From JACDBZ01 sp036262075 (lineage in GTDB: Bacteria; Chloroflexota; Limnocylindria; QHBO01), in the NCBI GenBank assembly GCA_036262075.1, contig DATAJO010000003.1, positions 44,696 through 108,695 of the forward strand: a DNA stretch of 64,000 nucleotides, in the 5' to 3' direction. Of this stretch, positions 50,862 through 61,325 are shown in pieces. The stretch's first letter is position 1. Every line of letters begins with the position of its first letter. The position numbers and the translations under genes are program-made. The notes beneath the pieces were generated by a model. The model had not been told where the DNA came from, searched no databases, and saw only the letters and a program-made list of their open reading frames with translations.

Positions 50862-51815
50862 ATGCGCTTCGCACTGATGACCGAGCCCCAGCAGGGGCTC
50901 AGCTACGACGAGATCCTCGCCATCGCCCGGACCGCCGAGGAGGTGGGCTTCGAGGCGTTCTTCCGATCCGACCACTACGCCAGCTTCCCCGGAGGCGCCG
51001 GCAGGCCGACGACCGATGCCTGGGCCACGCTCGCCGGGCTGGCGCGCGAGACGACGAGGATCCGACTCGGCGTGCTCGTCTCGCCGGTCACGTTCCGGAT
51101 CCCCGGCAACCACGCCAAGGTCATCCAGACCGTCGACGAGATGAGCGACGGGCGAGTCGAGGCGGGCTTCGGCGCCGGCTGGAACGAGGAGGAGCACGCG
51201 CAGCTCGGCATCCCGTTCCCGCCGCTCGGCGAGCGCTACGACATGCTCGAGGAGGCGCTCGCCATCATCCACGGCCTGTGGACCGAGCCCGATGGCTGGT
51301 CGTACGAGGGCAGGTACTGGCAGGTCCGCAACGCGAAGCGGCACGGCGAGATCGCCCGCGGCGGCCGGCGGCACCCGCACATCATCATCGGCGGCGAGGG
51401 GAAGCGGCGGATGTCCCGGCTGGTGGCGCGCTACGCCGACGAGTTCAACCTGACGTCGGCATCGGTCGAGGGCGCACGTGAGGCGTACGCGCGAGTGCGG
51501 AAGGCCTGCGAGGAGGTCGGGCGCGACCCGGGCAGCGTCGTCCTGTCGGCGATGACCGGCGTGCTCGTGGGCGAGACCGAGTCCGAGGTCCACGACCGGG
51601 TGCGGCTCCTGTTCGAGGCGCTCGCCCGGCCGGCCGACGAGGCGGACACCTGGCTGGCGCAGCGCCGCGACCGCTGGATCATGGGCACGCCGGACGAGGC
51701 GCACGAGCGGGTGCGCGCGTTCGAGGCGGTCGGCGTGCAGCGGATCATGCTCCAGGACTTCCTGCCCCGCGATCTGGAGCATGTGCGGCTGCTCGGACGC
51801 CTGTTCACCGCCTGA
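50862..51815 (+). CDS. LLM-class flavin-dependent oxidoreductase (F420 type)
   Basis: 317-residue TIM-barrel luciferase-like monooxygenase. MRFALMTEPQQGLSYDEI, EEVGFEAFFRSDHYASFPG, RIRLGVLVSPVTFRIPG, GFGAGWNEEEHAQLGIPFPPLGER and HIIIGGEGKRRMSRLVARYADEFN are typical of the F420-dependent subgroup common in Actinobacteria and Chloroflexota. Substrate unknown. TACGCT (50850-50855) ends 6 nt before ATG 50862. Confidence 0.9.
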   Translation: MRFALMTEPQQGLSYDEILAIARTAEEVGFEAFFRSDHYASFPGGAGRPTTDAWATLAGLARETTRIRLGVLVSPVTFRIPGNHAKVIQTVDEMSDGRVEAGFGAGWNEEEHAQLGIPFPPLGERYDMLEEALAIIHGLWTEPDGWSYEGRYWQVRNAKRHGEIARGGRRHPHIIIGGEGKRRMSRLVARYADEFNLTSASVEGAREAYARVRKACEEVGRDPGSVVLSAMTGVLVGETESEVHDRVRLLFEALARPADEADTWLAQRRDRWIMGTPDEAHERVRAFEAVGVQRIMLQDFLPRDLEHVRLLGRLFTA

Positions 51816-51877
51816 CGGCGGGGCCTAGGGCATCGCTCGGCCGCCGGGCGAGCCGACCGGCCGCTCTCTGCGTGGGT

Positions 51878-51898
51878 GCGCAAGAGTTGCGCTACACT
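51878..51898 (+). promoter_or_regulatory. Inverted repeat joined to the -10 of the rny unit
   Basis: GCGCAA-GAG-TTGCGC (51878-51892) is a perfect 6-bp inverted repeat directly abutting TACACT (51893-51898). It occupies most of the promoter spacer, so a protein bound there would block transcription. The transcript would have a leader of about 105 nt before rny, whose ribosome site is GGGGGAG. Confidence 0.45.
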
Positions 51899-52009
51899 CG
51901 GGCCTTCCTCGGGCGGATGCCCGATCGGAGATCGAACCAGGTGCGCCGGCGGTGACGCAGGCGCGACAACAGACCGCCCACCAGGGCTCCACAGAACGGG
52001 GGAGCCGAC

Positions 52010-53535
<1,526 letters not shown>

Positions 53536-53539
<4 letters not shown>

Positions 53540-54345
53540 GCGGGCCGGGAACCGAGGTCCGCATCGCCGTCATCGGCGACATCATCGGCAAGCCGGGGCG
53601 CCAGGCGGTGCTCCATGCGCTGCCCGACCTGCGGGCCGAGCTCGACCTCGACGTCGTCATCGCCAACGGCGAGAACGTGGCCGCCGGGGCGGGCCTGACG
53701 CCGAGCCTGGCCGAGGAGCTGCTCGGCGGCGGCATCGACGTCATCACCAGCGGCAACCACATCTGGGACAAGCGCGAGATCTACGACTACCTCGACACCG
53801 ATCGGCCCGTCCTGCGCCCGATCAACTACCCCGACGACGCCCCCGGTCGTGGCTGGCTCGTTCACCACACCGATGCCGGCGTCGAGCTCGCCGTCATGAA
53901 CGCCATGGGCCGCGTGTTCATGAACCAGCTCGACTCGCCGTTCACGAAGCTCGACGAGCTGCTCGACAGCGGGATCGAGCCGCTCCCGCCGATCCGGGTG
54001 CTCGACTTCCACTGCGAGATAACGTCCGAGAAGAACGCCATGGGCTGGTACCTCGACGGCCGCGTCACGGCCGTCGTCGGCACCCACACCCACGTGCCGA
54101 CCGCCGATGCCCGCGTCCTGCCCGGGGGCACGGCGTACATCAGCGACATCGGCATGACCGGGCCGCGCGACTCGATCATCGGCTTCAGCCTCGACACCGT
54201 GCTGCCGCGCTTCATCCGGCACCTGCCGACCCGCTTCCAGGTGGCCGATGGACCGGTGGCGCTCAACGCGGTCGTCATCAGCGCCGACGCGGCGAGCGGG
54301 CGGGCGCGCTCGATCGAGCAGGTGCAGCGCCTCGTCGAGGTCTGA
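53536..54345 (+). CDS. YmdB-family metallophosphoesterase
   Basis: 269 residues of the TIGR00282 family. Metal-binding motifs: GDIIGKPGR, NGENVAAG, SGNHIWDK, DFHCEITSEK and GTHTHVPTAD. The Bacillus YmdB homologue has 2',3'-cyclic nucleotide phosphodiesterase activity and affects biofilm and RNA metabolism. The GTG start overlaps the rny stop, so it is coexpressed with RNase Y and could act on RNA decay products (inference). Confidence 0.93.
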
Positions 54346-54352
54346 CGGCCCG

Positions 54353-55291
54353 GTGGGCGCATCGTCCGCGCCGCCGATCCTCGGCATCGTCGGCCCCACG
54401 GCGTCGGGCAAGACCGATCTCGCGCTGGCGCTCGCGCGGCGGCTCCCGGTCGAGATCCTCGTCGCCGACTCGCGCCAGGTGTACCGCGGCATGGACATCG
54501 GGACGGCGAAGCCCGACGCCGCCGCCCGGCAGGCGGTGCCGCACCACCTCCTCGACCTCGCCGACCCCGACGAGCCGTTCACCGTCGCCGACTGGGTGGA
54601 ACGGGCGCGGCCACTGGTCGACGCGGTGGCCACCCGCGGCCGGCTGCCGATGCTCGTCGGCGGCACCGGCCTGTACGTCGGCGCCCTCGTCGACGGCCAC
54701 GACTACACCACCCAGGGCTGGGATCCGGAGCTGCGCGCCACGCTGACGCGACGATGGGAGGTCGAGGGCCTGGAGCCGCTCGCCGCGGAGCTCGGCCAGC
54801 GCGAGCCGGAGCTGGCGGCCCGCACCGACCTGCGCAACCCGCGGCGGGTGGTGCGGGCGCTCGAGCGGTCGCTGGCCGGCGGCGAGGGAGCGAGCCCGCG
54901 ATCGGCGCCGCATCCGGGGCGCGTCGTGCTCATCGGCCTCCAGCGCTCGCGCGACGAGCTGTACCGGCGGATCGACGAGCGCGCCCGGCGCCTGTTCGCG
55001 GGCGGGCTGCTCGAGGAGGTCGCCGCGCTCCTCGAACGCGGCTACGGGCCGGAGCTGCGGCCGATGACCGGGCACGGCTACCAGGAGGCGGCGCGCCACC
55101 TGGCGGGGGAGTGGACGCTCGAGGAGGCGATCGAGGTCACCGCGCGCCGCACGCGGCAGTACGCGAAGCGGCAGCTGACCTGGTTCCGGCGCGACGGCCG
55201 GATCATGTGGCTCGACGCGACCGGCCGCGAGGCGGACGACGACGCGCTCGTCGAGCGCGCGGAACGGGTGATTCGGGCGGCGCTGACCTAG
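54353..55291 (+). CDS. miaA: tRNA dimethylallyltransferase
   Basis: 312 residues. It isopentenylates A37 of tRNAs reading UNN codons. P-loop GPTASGKT (about 12-19), DSRQVYRGMDIGTAKP with the catalytic Asp region, ADWVERA, LVGGTGLYVGALVDG, and the C-terminal tRNA-binding part with MTGHGYQEAARHL and RRTRQYAKRQLTWFRRD. GTG 54353 is chosen because it lies 7 bp after the preceding stop and gives the family N-terminus. Its TAG stop shares CTAG with the stop of the converging GGDEF-EAL gene. Confidence 0.95.
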   Translation: MGASSAPPILGIVGPTASGKTDLALALARRLPVEILVADSRQVYRGMDIGTAKPDAAARQAVPHHLLDLADPDEPFTVADWVERARPLVDAVATRGRLPMLVGGTGLYVGALVDGHDYTTQGWDPELRATLTRRWEVEGLEPLAAELGQREPELAARTDLRNPRRVVRALERSLAGGEGASPRSAPHPGRVVLIGLQRSRDELYRRIDERARRLFAGGLLEEVAALLERGYGPELRPMTGHGYQEAARHLAGEWTLEEAIEVTARRTRQYAKRQLTWFRRDGRIMWLDATGREADDDALVERAERVIRAALT

Positions 55292-56886
55292 GCTGCCGGC
55301 AGGCCGATCGACTGGCGCCAGGCGCTCATTCCGGTGTCGGACGTCTCCATCGGCGCCTGCGGGGCCATCTCCGGCACGATCGGGCCGGGATGGCCGAGGT
55401 GGTAGCCCTGGCCGGCCTCGATGCCGAGCTCGAGCAGCTGGTCGATCTGCTCGGCGTGCTCGATGCCCTCGGCGATGACGAACGCGCCGATGCGGGTCGC
55501 AAAGCCGACCATCGAGCCGATGACGGCGCTCGACGGACCGCCCGCGGCGCTGGCCTGGACGAGGCCGAGGTCGACCTTGAGGACCTCGAAGCTGATCTCG
55601 GACAGGAGCCGCAGGCCGGCGTTGCCGGCGCCGATGTCGTCGGCCGCGAAGCGCACGCCGGCGGCGCGGCAGGCCTCGAGCCGCTCGCGGACGCGGGCCG
55701 GCTCACGCAGCGCCTGGTGCTCGGTGATCTCGACCACGAGCCGATCGGCCGGGAAGCCGTTGCGCGCCAGGATCGACAGGAAGGCGGCCGGGCTGAACTC
55801 GGGCGCCTCGAGCGTGGCGGGGGAGAGGTTGACGCTGAGGAACTGGTTGGCCGGCAGGTCCGCGGCGCCGCGCACGATCGTCTCGACGCAGGCGAGGTCG
55901 AGCGCCACGAGCCGGCCACCGGCCTCGGCGGCGGCGAAGAGGCCGGCCGGGTCGCTGAACGGGGCGGGCTCGACAGGCCGGATGAGGCCCTCGACGCCGA
56001 TGACCTCGCGCGAGGCGAGCGCCACGATCGGCTGGTACACCGGCCGCAGCAGTCCGCGGCTGATGACGTCGGCGATGGCCGCGGCGGCGGTGCTCGGCTC
56101 GTCGTCCTTGTCCGACGCCTCGAGCGACGGGTCGAAGGCCACGACATCGGTCCGGCCCCCGCGCTTGGCGGCGTACAGCGCGACATCGGCCTGGTTGAAC
56201 AGGCGGCTGCGGTCGGTCGCCATCTCCGGCATGGACGACACGCCGGCCGAGAAGCTCACCGGGCTGACGTCCTCGCTGCGCAGCGACGGCCCGAGCGACT
56301 GGGCGAGGATGCGGCGGGTGACGATGTGCGCGCCGGCGAGGTCGGTGTGGGGCAGGATGACGGCGAACTCGTCACCGCCGATGCGGAACGGCCGATCCGC
56401 GCGCCGCGTGGCGCTGTTCAGAATGTGGGCGAATCCGCGCAGCATCCGGTCGCCGGCGGCATGCCCGCTCTTGTCGTTGATCTGCTTGAACTCGTCGAGG
56501 TCGATGAGCGCCAGCGACAGCGGCGTGCCGTAGCGCTGGGACGCGGCAACCTGGCGATCGAGCTCCTCGTGGAAGGCGCGATGGTTGCCGAGCCCGGTGA
56601 GCGGATCGGTGAGCGCATCGGCCAGGGCGGCCTCGTAGCGCTCCTCCAGCGCCGCCTGCTGGGCGACGAGCGGCGACACGGTGCGGGCGAGGAGGACGGC
56701 CGCCACGGCGAGGGCGGTGGCCGCGCCGGCCACGATGCCGAGGATCTCGTCGCCGACGACGATGATCACCGCCTGGCGCGCCAGCACGAAGGCTGGCACG
56801 GCGCCGAGGAGGGCGGTCAGCATGCGACGCGTGAGCACGCTCGTGCTCACGCTGCCCGCCGGCTGCGTCGTCGTCTCTCCGGTCAC
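55288..56886 (-). CDS. Membrane GGDEF-EAL c-di-GMP turnover protein
   Basis: 532 residues. Two transmembrane helices near the N-terminus (about 20-66), a short coiled coil, GGDEF domain with RIGGDEFAVIL and an inhibitory-site RRAD five residues before it, then an EAL domain. The EAL signature is EGL (VEGLIRP), with NLSPATL, VEITEH, DDIGAGN, KVDLG, AEGIEH and GQGYHLG mostly conserved. So cyclase activity looks intact and phosphodiesterase activity is possible. Start at GTG 56886, after GGGAGCGGAG. The frame extends upstream without a plausible start. Confidence 0.9.
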   Translation of the reverse strand: MTGETTTQPAGSVSTSVLTRRMLTALLGAVPAFVLARQAVIIVVGDEILGIVAGAATALAVAAVLLARTVSPLVAQQAALEERYEAALADALTDPLTGLGNHRAFHEELDRQVAASQRYGTPLSLALIDLDEFKQINDKSGHAAGDRMLRGFAHILNSATRRADRPFRIGGDEFAVILPHTDLAGAHIVTRRILAQSLGPSLRSEDVSPVSFSAGVSSMPEMATDRSRLFNQADVALYAAKRGGRTDVVAFDPSLEASDKDDEPSTAAAAIADVISRGLLRPVYQPIVALASREVIGVEGLIRPVEPAPFSDPAGLFAAAEAGGRLVALDLACVETIVRGAADLPANQFLSVNLSPATLEAPEFSPAAFLSILARNGFPADRLVVEITEHQALREPARVRERLEACRAAGVRFAADDIGAGNAGLRLLSEISFEVLKVDLGLVQASAAGGPSSAVIGSMVGFATRIGAFVIAEGIEHAEQIDQLLELGIEAGQGYHLGHPGPIVPEMAPQAPMETSDTGMSAWRQSIGLPAA

Positions 56887-57073
56887 GCGGTGCTCCGCTC
56901 CCTTCGACCCCCGTTGAGGTGCAGTGCGGTTATGACAGAGCGCGGCGGGACGATGCAGCAGGACCTTCGTACCGTCCGCCACGGGGGCTCGTGGCCACTC
57001 GCGCGGCCGGTGGCGGCCTCGAGCCGCCCGTGCTGCCATCGGCGGCCATCTCGTTTACCATCGGATCGAACAC

Positions 57074-58369
57074 ATGTCCGATCGAACACGCCTCATCGAT
57101 CTCACCACGCCCGAGGAGCGCGCCTTCCTGATCGGCCTCGACGACCCCCGCGATGGTCGCTGGCCGATCCAGCGCTCGCTGGCGGAGCTCGCTGCCTTGG
57201 CCGAGACGGCCGGGGCGACCGTCGTGGGCTCCGCATTCCAGCGACGCCCGGAACCGGACCCGGTGTGGTACTTCGGCAAGGGTCGCGCCGCCGAGCTCCT
57301 CGACGAGAAGGCCGCGACCGATTTCAACCTGCTCATCGTCGACGACGAGCTCGAGCCGAACCAGCAGCGCAGCCTCGAGAAGCTGCTCGACTGCAAGGTC
57401 CTCGACCGCTCGGCGCTGATCATCGACATCTTCGCGCGCCACGCGAAGACGAAGGAGGGACGCCTCCAGGTCGAGCTCGCCGCGCTCGAGTACCACCTGC
57501 CGCGGCTGACCCGGATGTGGACCCACCTGTCGCGCACCGGTGGCGGGATCGGCACCCGCGGCCCCGGCGAGAGCCAGCTCGAGACCGACCGGCGCATCAT
57601 CCGCGAAAAGATCAAGAAGGTGCGGGCCGAGCTCGACGACGTCACGCGCCATCGCGCCACGGCCGCCCGCAACCGCGACCGCCACGAGGTTGCCACGGTG
57701 GCCCTGGTGGGCTACACGAACGCCGGCAAGAGCACGCTCCTCAACGCCCTGGCCGATGCGGACGTGTACGCCGCCGACATGCTGTTCGCCACGCTCGACC
57801 CGACGAGCCGCCGCGTCGAGCTGCCGAACGGCCACGAGGTCGTCGTCACCGATACGGTGGGCTTCATCAACAAGCTGCCGCACGACCTCGTCGACGCCTT
57901 CCGCGCCACGCTCGAGGAGGTCCGCCGCGCCGATCTTCTGCTCGAGGTGGTGGACGCCGCCGATCCGGACTTCGTCGGCCAGCAGCAGGCCGTCCAGACC
58001 GTGCTCGACGAGCTCGGGGCCGGTGAGACGCCGCGGATCATGGTCTACAACAAGATCGATCTGCTGCCCCACGACGCCGGCGCGCCGCCGGACAGCCCGA
58101 CCACGGTCTTCGTCAGCGCGCAGACCGGCGCCGGGCTCGACACGCTGCGCCAGCGGATCTCGGATGCGCTGCGGGGCCGCATGGTCGCCGTCGACGCCGT
58201 CGTGCCGTACGAGCGTGGCGAGCTCGTGGCCCGTGCGCGCAGCTCCGGCCACGTCGAGGAGGCGTACGAGGAGGGCGGCGTCCGCGTCAGCGGCCACCTG
58301 CCGGCGTCGATCGCGTCCGAGCTCCAGGCCGCCGGCCGCCAGGGGCGGCGCACGCCCGCGCCCCGCTGA
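57074..58369 (+). CDS. hflX: Ribosome-associated GTPase HflX
   Basis: 431 residues. N-terminal HflX domain (VWYFGKGRAAELLDEKAATDFNLLIVDDELEPNQQR), the glycine-rich linker GTRGPGESQLETDRRIIREKI, then the G domain with GYTNAGKSTLLNAL (G1, about 213), DTVGFINKLP (G3) and NKIDLLP (G4). HflX splits stalled ribosomes under stress. TACCAT (57056-57061) lies 12 nt before ATG 57074. The next gene starts 5 bp after its stop. Confidence 0.95.
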   Translation: MSDRTRLIDLTTPEERAFLIGLDDPRDGRWPIQRSLAELAALAETAGATVVGSAFQRRPEPDPVWYFGKGRAAELLDEKAATDFNLLIVDDELEPNQQRSLEKLLDCKVLDRSALIIDIFARHAKTKEGRLQVELAALEYHLPRLTRMWTHLSRTGGGIGTRGPGESQLETDRRIIREKIKKVRAELDDVTRHRATAARNRDRHEVATVALVGYTNAGKSTLLNALADADVYAADMLFATLDPTSRRVELPNGHEVVVTDTVGFINKLPHDLVDAFRATLEEVRRADLLLEVVDAADPDFVGQQQAVQTVLDELGAGETPRIMVYNKIDLLPHDAGAPPDSPTTVFVSAQTGAGLDTLRQRISDALRGRMVAVDAVVPYERGELVARARSSGHVEEAYEEGGVRVSGHLPASIASELQAAGRQGRRTPAPR

Positions 58370-58374
58370 GGCCG

Positions 58375-59790
58375 ATGCCCGCGCTCCCCGAGCTGCGGGG
58401 CGAGCTCCTCGCCATGGTCGAAAGGGAGCTCGCCGCGGTCGACCGCCTCTCCGCCGCGCTTGACGCGTCTCCGGACGTCGCTGCCGAGCTCGACCGGCGC
58501 CTCGGGGCACCGACCGCCGCCCTCGTGCCCGTGCTCGGCGAGTGGGCCGATGCGCCGCCCGAGGCCCTCGAGCTGGTCGAGGTCAACGCCCGCAACGCCG
58601 AACGGCTGTCCGAGATTCTCGCCGGCGGTCAGTGGCCCGGGCTGCGGCTCGTGGGCGTCGATGGTGCGGACGCGGCCTGGATGCTGGCCCAGCACGCCGA
58701 CCGGCTCGGCCCGGCACGCGAGGCCTGGGTGCCGCTCCTCGCCGAGGCCGTGGCGGCCGGCGACGCCGATCCCCGCCATCTCGCCACGCTGGCCGACCGC
58801 GTCGCCGCCACCACCGGCCGGGCGCAGCCATACGGCACGATCGCCTGGCTCGCGCCCGACGGCGAGGTCGAGCATCCCCACCCGGTCGACGATCCGGCCA
58901 CCCTCGACGCGCGTCGCGCGGCGATCGGCCTCGTCCCCGTGGCGGCCGAGGCTCCGTACCTGGGCGACGGCGACCTCGTGCCCTTCGGCCCTGACCGCGG
59001 CGCCGTGCCGGTCAACCAGTGGCCGATGCTGCTCGAGGGCCATGTCTCGGTCGAGGCGGCGCTCGAGGCGGGCGTACGCCACGTGCACCGGATCTGGGCC
59101 ACCCGACCCGGCGACCGTCGGCTGCGCCGCCTGCGGGCGCTCGCGCGGGAGCGGGGGGTGCTCATCGACGAGGTGGAGGCCGACGTCATCGACGAGGTGG
59201 CGCGGGGACGGACGCACGGTGGCGTGCTGGCGCTCGTCGGCCCGCGTCGGGAGGCCGGCATGGCCGAGCTCCTGGCCGAGGTGGGGGAGGGGTCGCTCGT
59301 GGTCATGCTCGACGGCATCGAGGACCCGTTCAACCATGGTCAGGCGGTCCGCGCCCTGTACGCCGCGGGCGTGGACGGCCTGGTCGTGCGTCGGAGCTGG
59401 GAGACGGCAGTGACCACCGTCACGCGCGCATCGGCCGGCACGAGCGAGCTGCTGCCGACGGCGCGGGTCGCATCGGCCGAGGAGGCGGCGGACGCCTGTC
59501 GCGCGGCCGGCATGCGGGTCGGCGTGGCCGTCGCCGATGCGGAGGCGACCGATCTCGACGTCGCGGACCTGGCGGGCGGCCTGTTCCTGCTCATCGGCGG
59601 CGAGCGGCGCGGCGTGACGCGCTCGTTCGTCGAGACGGCCGATCTGCGGCTGCGGATCGGCTACGGGCGCGCGGGCGCGCCGGATCTGGGTGCCGCGGCC
59701 GCGGCGGCGGTCATCGGCTTCGCGGCCACGCGTCAGCGACGGCGCTCGGCGCCGCCGCCGTCGGGGTCGCTACCGGCCGAGGACGTCTAG
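58375..59790 (+). CDS. DUF6624 domain fused to a SpoU/TrmH-type RNA 2'-O-methyltransferase
   Basis: 471 residues. Residues 1-205 resemble DUF6624 (LRGELLAMVERELAAVDRL, VNARNAERLSEILAGGQWPG, GADAAWMLAQHAD, GRAQPYGT, LDARRAAIGL). Residues 212-455 are a SpoU methyltransferase with substrate-binding domain and a knotted SAM fold: motif 1 EDPFNHGQAVRALYAAG (N320) and motif 2 LLIGGERRGVTR are kept, but motif 3 is GRAGAPDLGAAAAAAVIG, lacking the usual P-M and SLNVS residues. The target RNA is unknown. Five bases downstream of hflX. Its stop shares CTAG with the next, converging gene. Confidence 0.85.
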   Translation: MPALPELRGELLAMVERELAAVDRLSAALDASPDVAAELDRRLGAPTAALVPVLGEWADAPPEALELVEVNARNAERLSEILAGGQWPGLRLVGVDGADAAWMLAQHADRLGPAREAWVPLLAEAVAAGDADPRHLATLADRVAATTGRAQPYGTIAWLAPDGEVEHPHPVDDPATLDARRAAIGLVPVAAEAPYLGDGDLVPFGPDRGAVPVNQWPMLLEGHVSVEAALEAGVRHVHRIWATRPGDRRLRRLRALARERGVLIDEVEADVIDEVARGRTHGGVLALVGPRREAGMAELLAEVGEGSLVVMLDGIEDPFNHGQAVRALYAAGVDGLVVRRSWETAVTTVTRASAGTSELLPTARVASAEEAADACRAAGMRVGVAVADAEATDLDVADLAGGLFLLIGGERRGVTRSFVETADLRLRIGYGRAGAPDLGAAAAAAVIGFAATRQRRRSAPPPSGSLPAEDV

Positions 59791-60029
59791 AAGACGCGAC
59801 GGCCGGCGAGGTCGATGGGCTGGACGCGCTCCACGGCCGGCCGGTGCAGTCGCCGCCATACGCGATCGCGAATGGCGAGGCCGGCGGCCAGGTAGAGCGA
59901 GGCGAGCACCACGAGCATGCCGTAGCCGAGCACGAGCCGGCCGAGCCCACCACCGACGGCCGATCCACCGACCACCGAGGCGACGCCGAATGCCAGTCCC
60001 GCGAGGGCGACGAGCCACAAACCACGCAT
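59787..60029 (-). CDS. Small two-helix membrane protein
   Basis: 80 residues. Two or three hydrophobic segments (LWLVALAGLAFGVASVVGG, and LGRLVLGYGMLVVLASLYLAAG) followed by a basic segment RDRVWRRLHRP and a short end. No family recognised. It converges on the SpoU fusion gene and the two stop codons share the palindrome CTAG (59787-59790). The 185 bp upstream (60030-60214) contain nothing else I recognise. Confidence 0.55.
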   Translation of the reverse strand: MRGLWLVALAGLAFGVASVVGGSAVGGGLGRLVLGYGMLVVLASLYLAAGLAIRDRVWRRLHRPAVERVQPIDLAGRRVF

Positions 60030-60214
60030 GCGCGCAGTCTGGGACGCCCCTCATCGGGGACCGATAGGACGATGGGTGTGTGCGCCGGCCGGACCATCGG
60101 CGGTTGCGGTCGGCGTTACTTGCGCGGTCTTGGCGCGGTTATGAACCAGCGTCGCAGAAGGCGCCCGCGGCGGCCGCCACCCGCTACTCAGCCAGCCACT
60201 TCCGCAAATGTATG

Positions 60215-60595
60215 TTATGTGACGTTCAGCGTGGCGGAAGCTGCTGGATCGCCCACGCGTTGCCGTCCGGATCGCTGAAGGAAGACGAATCTCCCCCACG
60301 GCAGGTCCTGGATCTCGCTCGTCTCGACGCCGCGACCGCGCAGATCGGCCTGGGTGGCCTCGATATCGGCCACGACGAGCTGCAGGCCCTTCTGGGATCC
60401 GGGCGGCATCTCGGTGATGCCGGTGCCGATCGTGATCGAGCACGCCGAGCCGGGCGGCGTGAGCTGCACGAACCGCAGCGACTCGTTCACGACGTGGTCG
60501 TGATCGGCGGTGAAGCCGACCTGGTCGACGTAGAAGGCCTTGGCGCGGTCGACATCGGTCACCGGCACGGCCACGAGCTCGAGCTTCATGTCCAT
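60215..60595 (-). CDS. VOC-family (glyoxalase/bleomycin-resistance) protein with a 3' frameshift
   Basis: 126 residues as read. The start MKLELVAVPVTDVDRAKAFYVDQVGF and IEATQADLRGRGVETSEIQ are normal vicinal-oxygen-chelate features. After LPWGRFVFL the reading frame becomes atypical (QRSGRQRVGD...). Skipping one C in the minus-strand CTTCCTTC (plus 60277-60284) restores the expected family ending FSDPDGNAWAIQQLPPR with stop at 60226-60228. So this is a one-base insertion, either a true mutation or a sequencing/assembly error. Substrate unknown. Confidence 0.85.
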   Translation of the reverse strand: MDMKLELVAVPVTDVDRAKAFYVDQVGFTADHDHVVNESLRFVQLTPPGSACSITIGTGITEMPPGSQKGLQLVVADIEATQADLRGRGVETSEIQDLPWGRFVFLQRSGRQRVGDPAASATLNVT

Positions 60596-60644
60596 CGGCT
60601 CATGGTAGGCGCCGATGGTGCCAATTCCTGTCCGGAATCGGCCG

Positions 60645-61307
60645 TTAGGCGGCCGCGCGCTCGCGCGCGACCATGTCGAGCGCCTGGACGAAGACCTCGG
60701 CGGGCTGGGCGCCGGAGACCGCGTAGCGGCCGTCGATGACGAAGAACGGCACGCCGCCGATGCCGTAGGCCCGCGCCAGGGCCTGGTCGGCGCGGACGTC
60801 GTCGAGGTGCTCGTCGGCCGCCAGCGAGCGCTTCACGTCGTCCGGGTCCAGGCCGACCTCGGCCGCCAGGCTCGCCAGCTCCTCGTCGCGACCGACGTGG
60901 CGGCCCTCGGCGAAGTAGGCGCTCATCAGGCGCTCGGTCATCTCCGCCTGCGTGCCGCGTGCCTTGGCGTAGTGCAGCAGCTGGTGCGCCTTCAGCGTGC
61001 GGGTGTGCTTCACCGCGCTGAAGTCGTAGCGCAGTCCCACGCCGGCGGCGATGGCCGACACGCGGTCGTGCATCGCCTGCGCCTGCTCGCGGCTGATGCC
61101 CTTGATGCGGGCCAGGTAGTCCAGCTCGCTGCCCTCGAAGTCGACCGGCGTGTCCGGCGCGAGCTCGAAGCTGCGGAACTCGACCTCGATGGCCGCCTCC
61201 GGACGGCCCCGGAACGCGGCAATCGCCGTCTCGAGGTTGCGCTTGCCGATGTAGCACCACGGGCAGGCGATATCCGACCAGACGTCGATCTTGATCGGCT
61301 GACTCAC
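60645..61307 (-). CDS. DsbA-family oxidoreductase (FrnE/polyketide-type thioredoxin fold)
   Basis: 220 residues. The DsbA fold starts IKIDVWSDIACPWCYIGKRN with active-site C15-P-W-C18. The helical insert contains KHTRTLKAHQLLHYAKARG, and the cis-proline loop is GIGGVPFFVIDGRYAVSGAQP. No signal peptide is present, so it is cytoplasmic, like FrnE. It begins at GTG 61307, overlapping the stop of a three-codon leader (ATG 61315), behind a perfect palindrome at 61326-61343. This suggests redox- or drug-responsive control. Confidence 0.92.
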   Translation of the reverse strand: MSQPIKIDVWSDIACPWCYIGKRNLETAIAAFRGRPEAAIEVEFRSFELAPDTPVDFEGSELDYLARIKGISREQAQAMHDRVSAIAAGVGLRYDFSAVKHTRTLKAHQLLHYAKARGTQAEMTERLMSAYFAEGRHVGRDEELASLAAEVGLDPDDVKRSLAADEHLDDVRADQALARAYGIGGVPFFVIDGRYAVSGAQPAEVFVQALDMVARERAAA

Positions 61308-61315
61308 TCCCCCAT
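61304..61315 (-). other. Three-codon leaderless mini-ORF overlapping the frnE-like start
   Basis: On the minus strand ATG GGG GAG TGA (61315 down to 61304), with TGA overlapping the GTG start of the DsbA-family gene (61307-61305). TACTGT (ACAGTA at 61322-61327 on plus) ends 6 nt before the ATG. Confidence 0.5.
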
Positions 61316-61325
61316 GCTAGCACAG

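Noticed and set aside
57067..57080. CGAACACATGTCCG over the hflX start, close to the Gram-positive LexA box CGAAC-N4-GTTCG
   Set aside because: Two mismatches, it includes the start codon itself, and no such box was seen upstream of recA; a similar weak match at 40637-40650 before ruvB is equally unconvincing.
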